Origin: Acidobacteriota bacterium
Lineage (GTDB): Bacteria > Acidobacteriota > Vicinamibacteria > Vicinamibacterales > CAVVIG01
Reading direction: 5' to 3'
Assembly: GCA_020850715.1 (NCBI GenBank)
Contig: JADZED010000080.1
Span: 132,524 to 196,523, forward strand
Length of the DNA stretch: 64,000 nt
The notes beneath the pieces are model-generated. The model was not told where the DNA came from and ran no database searches. It saw only the letters and a program-made list of their open reading frames with translations. Positions 58,632 to 64,000 of this stretch are shown in pieces. The translations under genes and the position numbers were made by a program. The first letter of the stretch is position 1; every line of letters starts with the position of its first letter.

Positions 58632-59425
58632 CGCTGCTCGACGCGCGCGGGCGCATCTTCGGACGCGTCAACGTCATCGACGCCGCGGCGATCCTCGTCG
58701 TGGCGGCGGCGATCCCCGCGGCGGCAATCGGGTACCGGTCCCTGCGCGGCAGCGCGATCGAGATCGCCCGTGTCGAGCCGTCCACCCTCGCCGAGGGGGA
58801 AGCCTCGCGCATCTCGCTGGACGGCACCGGATTCCGCCCCTACCTGCAGGCATACGTCGCGAGGTCGGGCCAGCCCTTCGTGCTGACCCAGTCGGATCGG
58901 CTGTCGCAGGCGACGAAGTACCTGCTGTCGTCGGCGATTCGGGTCGAGCTGCAGCTGCCGGCGCTCGCGGCCGGACGCTACGACCTGTATCTGTACGACC
59001 AGGGCCGGCAGGTCGCGGCCCGGCCGGCCGCCCTGACCATTGTCCCGGCCCGTGCGGGCGCGAAGCGGGCGGCCACGGTCCGGTTCTATCTGCCGCCGGA
59101 AACCTCGTCGCTCATCAGCCGCGGCGATCGCGACGAGCCCGGCGGGGCCGTGATCGTCGACGTGCGGCGGTCGGAGGAGCGCAGCGAGGTGATGGAGATG
59201 CACCTCGTTGATCAGGACACCCTGTGGACCGGGGCGCGCATGACGGGGCAGCGCGTGGAGATCACGCTCGAGGTGCCGGTGGCCGAAGCGAGTCCCGGCG
59301 AGTGGACCTACGGCGGGCAGCGCGTGCTCGCGGGCGACGTGTTCCTCATGACCACCGACCGCTATCGCCTCCACGGCATCGTCACCTGGGTTGGCGACCC
59401 GCCGCCGGCGACGGGCGGGCGATGA
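58628..59425 (+). CDS. DUF4330/TIG-domain membrane-anchored protein (copy 2)
   Basis: A 265-residue paralogue of the preceding gene. It has DARGRIFGRVNVIDAAAILVVAAAI at the N-terminus with one TM helix, a TIG-type domain (IARVEPSTLAEGEASRISLDGTGFRPYLQAYVARSGQPFVL) and a similar tail (RMTGQRVEITLEVPVAEASPGEWTYGGQRVLAGD). The two proteins share the same layout end to end with clear divergence between them, so they may form a hetero-oligomer. It overlaps its neighbours by ATGA at both ends. Confidence 0.65.
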   Translation: MTLLDARGRIFGRVNVIDAAAILVVAAAIPAAAIGYRSLRGSAIEIARVEPSTLAEGEASRISLDGTGFRPYLQAYVARSGQPFVLTQSDRLSQATKYLLSSAIRVELQLPALAAGRYDLYLYDQGRQVAARPAALTIVPARAGAKRAATVRFYLPPETSSLISRGDRDEPGGAVIVDVRRSEERSEVMEMHLVDQDTLWTGARMTGQRVEITLEVPVAEASPGEWTYGGQRVLAGDVFLMTTDRYRLHGIVTWVGDPPPATGGR

Positions 59426-60636
59426 ACGCGATGCCGCCGATTCCGATCGCGAGGCCGTGGATGGGAGAGGCCGAAGCGGAGGCGGCCAGGCGCGTGCTCG
59501 CGTCGGGCTGGACGACGCAGGGGCCGGAGGTTGCCGCGTTCGAGGAGGAATTCGCCGCGTTCACCGGCGCCCCGTACGCGTGCGCCGTCTCGAGCTGCAC
59601 CGCGGCGCTTCACCTGGCGCTGCTCGGCGTCGGCGTCCGCGCCGGCGACGAGGTCGTGACCGTCAGCCATTCGTTCATCGCGACGGCCAACGCGATCCGG
59701 TACTGCGGCGCCACGCCGGTGTTCGTCGACATCGATCCGGCGACCTGCAACATCGATGCGTCGCTGGTCGAGGCCGCAATCGGACGGAAGACCCGCGCGA
59801 TCCTCGCAGTCCATCAGCTCGGCCTGCCGTGCGATCTGGCCGCGCTCTCCGCCATCGCCGCGCGCCATGCGCTGCCGCTCGTCGAGGATGCCGCCTGCGC
59901 GGCCGGGAGCGAGATCGAATGGCGCGGCTCCTGGCAGCGCATCGGCCGCCCGCACGGGGTCGTCGCCTGCTTCTCGTTTCACCCCCGGAAGCTCCTGAGC
60001 ACCGGCGACGGCGGCATGTTGACGACGGCGGATGGCGGGCTCGACCGGCAGTTCCGGCGGCTGCGCCAGCACGGGATGAGCGCGTCGGACCTCGCGCGCC
60101 ATCGATCGACGACGGTCCTCGTCGAGTCGTACACCGCGCTCGGCTTCAACTACCGCCTCACCGACATCCAGGCGGCCATCGGCCGCGAACAGTTGAAGCG
60201 GCTCCCCGAAGCGGTCGCGCGCCGGCGGGCGCTGGCCCGGACCTATGCGGCGCTGCTCGCGGAGGTGCCGGGGCTCGTCCTGCCCGACGAGCCGCCGGGG
60301 ACGAAGTCGAACTTCCAGAGTTATCGCGTCCGCCTGCCGGAGGGCTGCGGCCAGCGCGCCGTGATGCAGCGCATGCTGGATGCCGGCGTGTCGACCAAGA
60401 CGGGCGTGATGTGCGCGCACCGTGAGCCGGTGTACGCCGGCGAGCGCTGGGCGTGTGCGCCCGATCGGAACGCCTGCGGCTGCGGCGCCGGCGGATGCCG
60501 CCGGCTCGCGCGCAGCGAGGCGGCGCAGGACGGCTGCCTGCTGCTGCCGCTGTTCCACGAGATGACGGAGGACGATCAGCAGCGCGTCACCGACGCGCTG
60601 CGCGCGGCATGCGCGCTCGAGGCGGCGCCGGCATGA
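59422..60636 (+). CDS. DegT/DnrJ/EryC1/StrS aminotransferase (copy 2)
   Basis: A 404-residue PLP enzyme. IPIARPWMGEAEAEAARRVLASGWTTQG, SSCTAALHLALLGVG, LPLVEDAACAAGSEIEW and the aldimine lysine K190 in SFHPRKLLSTGDGG are intact. The C-terminal part has an unusual insertion with several cysteines, DRNACGCGAGGCRRLA (about residues 354-370), between conserved segments; this may bind a metal or be lineage-specific. It should aminate a keto sugar nucleotide. It is the second such enzyme in the operon, so at least two amino sugars are likely. Confidence 0.86.
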   Translation: MNAMPPIPIARPWMGEAEAEAARRVLASGWTTQGPEVAAFEEEFAAFTGAPYACAVSSCTAALHLALLGVGVRAGDEVVTVSHSFIATANAIRYCGATPVFVDIDPATCNIDASLVEAAIGRKTRAILAVHQLGLPCDLAALSAIAARHALPLVEDAACAAGSEIEWRGSWQRIGRPHGVVACFSFHPRKLLSTGDGGMLTTADGGLDRQFRRLRQHGMSASDLARHRSTTVLVESYTALGFNYRLTDIQAAIGREQLKRLPEAVARRRALARTYAALLAEVPGLVLPDEPPGTKSNFQSYRVRLPEGCGQRAVMQRMLDAGVSTKTGVMCAHREPVYAGERWACAPDRNACGCGAGGCRRLARSEAAQDGCLLLPLFHEMTEDDQQRVTDALRAACALEAAPA

Positions 60637-61022
60637 GACGGCCGGCCGCGCCGCTGGCGGAGGAGCGTTCGTTCGGGCGGGCGGTCGGCGGCGTCCTCAT
60701 CCTCTACGCGGCGTACGCCGGCTGGCACGGGCGTTCGGCGCCGGCCGTCGCGGCGGCGGGCGCCGGCATCGTCCTGATCGGACTCGCGTCGTCGGCGCCG
60801 GCCGGTTTGAAATGGCCCTCGAAGGCCTGGTGGACGCTCGCGCACGCGCTCGGCTGGCTGAACACGCGCCTGCTGCTCACGGTCTTCTATGCGCTCGTGT
60901 TCGTGCCCGTCGGTCTGCTGTTCAGGATCATCGGCCGCGATCTGCTGGATCTGCGCGGGACGGGATCGAGCTGGCGTCCGTACACGCCGCGCACCCCGCG
61001 CCACTACGAGCGGATGTACTAG
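60633..61022 (+). CDS. SxtJ-family small membrane protein
   Basis: A 129-residue protein with three hydrophobic segments and the SxtJ pattern: RSFGRAVGGVLILYAAY, then WPSKAWWTLAHALGWLNTRLLLTVFYALVFVPVGLLFRIIGRD, and a charged end SWRPYTPRTPRHYERMY. SxtJ-family proteins are found in polysaccharide and exosortase-type regions; the role is unknown. It overlaps the aminotransferase by ATGA and precedes the second SGNH gene by 2 bases. Confidence 0.7.
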   Translation: MRRPAAPLAEERSFGRAVGGVLILYAAYAGWHGRSAPAVAAAGAGIVLIGLASSAPAGLKWPSKAWWTLAHALGWLNTRLLLTVFYALVFVPVGLLFRIIGRDLLDLRGTGSSWRPYTPRTPRHYERMY

Positions 61023-61024
61023 AC

Positions 61025-62209
61025 ATGGGGGCCGGGACCGGGGGATGGGGGCGCGGGGCGAAGGGATCGGCGCGAGGCGCCTGGCGCCCGGCGCTGACGA
61101 TCGCGGCGGTCGTGCTGCTCGGCGCCGCGCTGTTCTACGCGGCACGGGGACGCTGGCTCGTCGCCTGCGCGCTGGTGCTGGCCGCCCTCGTGCCGATCGG
61201 CGCCCGCCTGCCCCGCGGACGCCGCGGCTGGTTTGCCGTGGCCGCCATCGTCATGGCGATCGGCGCGACGCTGGTCTTCGCGCTCGGCGTGGATCTGTAT
61301 CTGCACCATCGCTTCGCCGACACCGGCGGCTACAACATCTGGGGCTATCGCGGGCGCTCGGTCGGCGACAAGCAGCCCGGGGAGCGCCGCCTGGTGCTGC
61401 TGGGCGGCAGCGTGGGATTCGGCTACGGCGTGCGCGCGGCCGAGACGATTCCCTATTACCTGGAGCAGCGGCTGAACCAGCCCGCGGCCTCCCGGCGCAC
61501 GACGGTCGTGAACCTGGCGTGGAACAGCGAAGGGGCGTATTCGTTTCCGTTCACGCTGCGCGACTACGACTGGCTCGACTACGACGCGGCGATCCTCTAC
61601 AGCGGCTACAACGATCTGTTCTTCAACAACCAGTCGTTCCGCCGCGAGTCGGCGGTGTTCAGGGTGACCGGCTACCTGCCGATCCTGCCCATCATCCCGC
61701 TGCGCGGCTGGCTGCACCTGGAGAACCTGAGCGACACCTCGCGGGAGGGCCGCGTGGTGTTCCACGGCACGGCCGGCGACCGGTATGCGGCCGACGCGGC
61801 AGAGATGGCGCTGCGGATCCAGCACGCCCTCGAGCGGCAGCTCCAGGCGATGTCGCCCGACGAGAAGGGGCCGAAGCGCGACGCCATCCGCTTCGAGCAC
61901 TGGGAGTACTACCTCGGCTCGCTCCAGCGCGCGATCGACTACGCGCTCGAGCGGCACAAGACCGTCTTTGTCGTCTCGGAGCCGTTCAAGAACGAGGTGC
62001 AGACCGATCAGCAGCGCGCCGTCCGGCAGATGCTGGCGCAGCGGTATCCGGGGAACCCGCGCGTGCGCTATCTGAGCATGGAGACCGCCGTGGATCTGAG
62101 CGATCGCACGCTCTGCTACGACGGCCTGCATCTGACGGCGGAGGGCAACGCCCGCGTCGCGGATCGTCTGGCGGCCGGCCTGGCGCCGCTCCTGGCGCAG
62201 ATGCCGTGA
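61025..62209 (+). CDS. Membrane-anchored SGNH/GDSL-like esterase (copy 2)
   Basis: A 394-residue protein with three hydrophobic helices in the first 100 residues, then an extracytoplasmic SGNH domain. The nucleophile is S129 in LLGGSVGFGYG, the Asn lies in YSGYND and the Asp-His pair in CYDGLHLTAEGNARV. It matches the protein at 15888-16904 in order and motifs (LHHRFADTGGYNIWGYRG vs LHHRFEKSAGLNVRGYRG), with a longer membrane part. It likely acylates or deacylates the polymer. It precedes the second membrane/TIG module. Confidence 0.78.
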   Translation: MGAGTGGWGRGAKGSARGAWRPALTIAAVVLLGAALFYAARGRWLVACALVLAALVPIGARLPRGRRGWFAVAAIVMAIGATLVFALGVDLYLHHRFADTGGYNIWGYRGRSVGDKQPGERRLVLLGGSVGFGYGVRAAETIPYYLEQRLNQPAASRRTTVVNLAWNSEGAYSFPFTLRDYDWLDYDAAILYSGYNDLFFNNQSFRRESAVFRVTGYLPILPIIPLRGWLHLENLSDTSREGRVVFHGTAGDRYAADAAEMALRIQHALERQLQAMSPDEKGPKRDAIRFEHWEYYLGSLQRAIDYALERHKTVFVVSEPFKNEVQTDQQRAVRQMLAQRYPGNPRVRYLSMETAVDLSDRTLCYDGLHLTAEGNARVADRLAAGLAPLLAQMP

Positions 62210-63537
62210 TGATGTACGCAGGCGCGGCCGGGATCGCGGCGGCGGCGGCCGCGCTGTTCGCGTGGTCGCCGCTGGGGGTGGCCTGCGGCGCCCTGATCGC
62301 GGCGATGACCTGGCGCGCCACGTCGCGCTGGGAGGGGGTGGAGCGCCGATGGGTCGGCGGCGCGCTCATCGCCGGCACGCTCCTGCGCGCGCTGTGCGTG
62401 CTCGCGCTGTTCCTGATGACCGGACCGCAGGAGCAGTTCAACGTGCTGTTCGGCGACGGCCGCTTCGCCGTCGACCGCTCGATCTGGATCCTGAACGAGG
62501 CCTCGGGCATTCCGATCGCCCCGTTCTACTGGATGCGCGTGTCGCAGAACTACGGCGACGTGCAGTACCACTACGCGCTGGCGGTCGTGCAGTGGTTCTT
62601 CGGTCCCTCACCCTACGCGCTCGGCCTGATCAACGTCGCCTGCTACGAAGTCTTCGCCATCGTCTTTCACCGTCTGATGCGCCGCGCGTTCGGCGCCGCC
62701 GCCGCCGGGGCGGCCCTGCTGCTGCTGATGTTCTGGCCGACGATCTTCGTCTGGACCTTCTCGATGCTGAAGGAGTCGCTGCAGTTCGGCCTCGCCGTGG
62801 CGGCAATGGCCTGCGCGGTGGGGACGACCCGGGCCGGGAGCACGGGCCGCCGTCTGGCGTGGGCGGCGGGCGGCGTGGCATCGCTCGTCGCGCTGACCGA
62901 GCTGCGGCCGGGGAGCAGCCTGATGGCGGGCGGGGCGATCGCGTTCGGCGTCGCGGCGTTCGCCGCGACCCGGCGCACGTGGCTGGCGCTGGCGGCCGCC
63001 GCGCTCGCCCGTGCCGCCGTCTACGGCGCCGCCGCGCAGCCGGCCGTGCGGGCTCAGGCACTCTCGCAAACGCGGATCGCGCTGGTCCGGCACGTCGGCC
63101 ACGTGAAGAGCAGCGGGATCTCGTACCGCGCCGCCGACGAGCGCTTCTACCGCGGCGAGCGGCTGGTGCCGTTCACGATGGAGCCGTCCGAGGGCGTCCG
63201 CTTCCTGCTGCTCTCGGCGTTCTACTTCTTCGCGGCGCCGCTGCCGCAGCACATCGCGTCCACGAGCGGCACGCTCTTCCTGCCGCTGCAGTTCGCCTGG
63301 TACGCGCTGCTGCTGCTCATGCTGGCCGGCATCCCCGAGGCGCTTCGCCGCGATCCGCTGGTCACGTGGCTCTCGATCGGGTACGTGCTGACCGGACTCG
63401 TCACCATCGCGCCCAACAGCGGCAACATCGGCACGCTCATTCGCCACCGCGACATGGTCGTGCCCTTCGTGATCGGGCTCGGGAGCGTCGGCTTCGTGGG
63501 GCTCCTGGCCAGGATGACCCGCCATGTCCCTGATTGA
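62209..63537 (+). CDS. Large membrane protein, possible Wzy-like polymerase (copy 2)
   Basis: A 442-residue protein and paralogue of the one at 56389: RSIWILN, FVWTFSMLKESLQFGLAVAA and IAPNSGNIGTLIRHRDMVVPFVIGLG match in the same order and spacing. It has about 10 helices. Both copies are followed by DUF4330/TIG genes, so the pairing is conserved within the operon. Starts at 62206 (GTG), 62209 (ATG) or 62212 (ATG) are possible; 62209 overlaps the SGNH stop (TGATG). Confidence 0.55.
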   Translation: MMYAGAAGIAAAAAALFAWSPLGVACGALIAAMTWRATSRWEGVERRWVGGALIAGTLLRALCVLALFLMTGPQEQFNVLFGDGRFAVDRSIWILNEASGIPIAPFYWMRVSQNYGDVQYHYALAVVQWFFGPSPYALGLINVACYEVFAIVFHRLMRRAFGAAAAGAALLLLMFWPTIFVWTFSMLKESLQFGLAVAAMACAVGTTRAGSTGRRLAWAAGGVASLVALTELRPGSSLMAGGAIAFGVAAFAATRRTWLALAAAALARAAVYGAAAQPAVRAQALSQTRIALVRHVGHVKSSGISYRAADERFYRGERLVPFTMEPSEGVRFLLLSAFYFFAAPLPQHIASTSGTLFLPLQFAWYALLLLMLAGIPEALRRDPLVTWLSIGYVLTGLVTIAPNSGNIGTLIRHRDMVVPFVIGLGSVGFVGLLARMTRHVPD

Positions 63538-64000
63538 CGCGCGCGGCCGGCTGTTCGGCCGCTTCAACCTGATCGACGCCGGCGTCGCGATCTTCATCCT
63601 GGCGCTGGTGCCGGCCGGCCTGGTGACCTATCGCGTGTTCCGCGTGCCGAACCCCGAGATCGCCTCCGTCTCGCCCGACACGGTGCCGCCGGGCGGCAAC
63701 CGCCGTCTCCGGCTCACCGGCCGTCACTTCCGGCCGTATCTGCGGGTCACCTTCAACAGGACTGGCGAGGCCTTCGCGCTCGTCGATGGCACGCCGGAGT
63801 CGACCGAAGGGCGCCTGTTGACCGAGACGCCCACGCTCGTCGAGGTGCAGCTCCCGGAGCTGGCGCCCGGCGCCTACGACCTTCATCTGTTCGACGAGGG
63901 GCAGCAGGTGGCCGAGAAGCTCCACGCCTTCACGGTGAGCGGCGGCCCGCCGATGCGCATCGACGCGGTCGTCCGCTTCGTCGTCTCGCCCGACCTCGCC
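63524..64000 (+). CDS. DUF4330/TIG-domain protein, 3' end beyond window
   Basis: The visible 159 residues begin SLIDARGRLFGRFNLIDAGVAIFILALVPAG (DUF4330 motif plus TM helix) and continue into a TIG domain (IASVSPDTVPPGGNRRLRLTGRHFRPYLRVTFN). It is a third paralogue of the genes at 57807 and 58628. It overlaps the membrane protein by 14 bases. The gene is cut by the window end. Confidence 0.65.
   Translation, partial: MSLIDARGRLFGRFNLIDAGVAIFILALVPAGLVTYRVFRVPNPEIASVSPDTVPPGGNRRLRLTGRHFRPYLRVTFNRTGEAFALVDGTPESTEGRLLTETPTLVEVQLPELAPGAYDLHLFDEGQQVAEKLHAFTVSGGPPMRIDAVVRFVVSPDLA

Noticed and set aside
1-64000. tRNA, rRNA, insertion sequences and CRISPR arrays
   Set aside because: No cloverleaf-like sequence, transposase-like protein, or regular direct repeat was seen by eye on either strand.

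Overview
The window is high-GC, densely coded bacterial DNA made almost entirely of surface-polysaccharide genes. I see no rRNA, tRNA, insertion sequence or CRISPR array. Roughly 60 protein genes are packed with ATGA, GTGA or TGATG stop/start overlaps. The mix of genes (EPS-type MarR regulator, Wzm/Wzt exporter, a Wzx flippase, three nucleotide-sugar dehydrogenases, tandem C-methyltransferases, SxtJ, TIG/DUF4330 proteins) fits a Gram-negative soil-type bacterium. Acidobacteriota (Vicinamibacteria-like) is my best guess, but it is an inference from gene style only.

Layout. Bases 1-239 hold a frameshifted remnant of an FAD-dependent oxidoreductase next to a coiled-coil methyltransferase (minus strand). 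Bases 1424-4798 (plus) encode a methyltransferase, a GT4 glycosyltransferase and a Wzx-type flippase. A minus-strand methyltransferase (4941-5858) faces away from gmd, which has a good sigma70-like promoter at 5892-5921. Bases 5986-8368 encode GDP-mannose dehydratase and a WbpA-type UDP-sugar dehydrogenase. After a 306-bp gap with two strong hairpins, 8675-18697 is a second plus-strand operon: GT4, sugar dehydrogenase, Gfo/Idh/MocA oxidoreductase, epimerase, two tandem C-methyltransferases, an anchored SGNH protein and a multi-span membrane protein.

The minus-strand block 18771-25740 has two parts. Bases 21469-25740 are a GT4, GT-C, GT2, DUF2304 and methyltransferase operon. Bases 18771-21360 are a translationally coupled trio unlike everything else in the window: a DUF3696-type AAA ATPase, a PIN-fold nuclease and an RNA ligase with all nucleotidyltransferase motifs. 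This trio is my main candidate for an undescribed RNA cleavage/repair or defence system.

From 27219 to the end of the window (36.8 kb, 35 genes, all plus strand) lies one apparently continuous polysaccharide operon. It starts with an EPS-type winged-helix regulator, preceded by three copies of the palindrome GTTCA-N5-TGAAC around a TTGACA promoter. It then encodes the Wzm/Wzt exporter, glycosyltransferases, NAD synthetase, a GDP-mannose 3,5-epimerase-like enzyme, a nonulosonic-acid-like set (NeuB, HAD phosphatase, SDR, aldehyde dehydrogenase, NeuA, transketolase), a WbpB/WbpD/WbpE-like amino-sugar set with a sugar formyltransferase and a FemAB-like transferase. It ends with a twice-occurring module of a large membrane protein plus DUF4330/TIG proteins, interleaved with SxtJ and a second SGNH protein. 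The last gene runs off the window.

Together the genes make activated sugars (GDP-mannose-derived deoxysugars, UDP-hexuronic acids, C-methylated, aminated and formylated sugars, a CMP-activated ulosonic acid), join them and export them by both Wzx- and ABC-type routes. All functions are read from sequence motifs; no searches were run.
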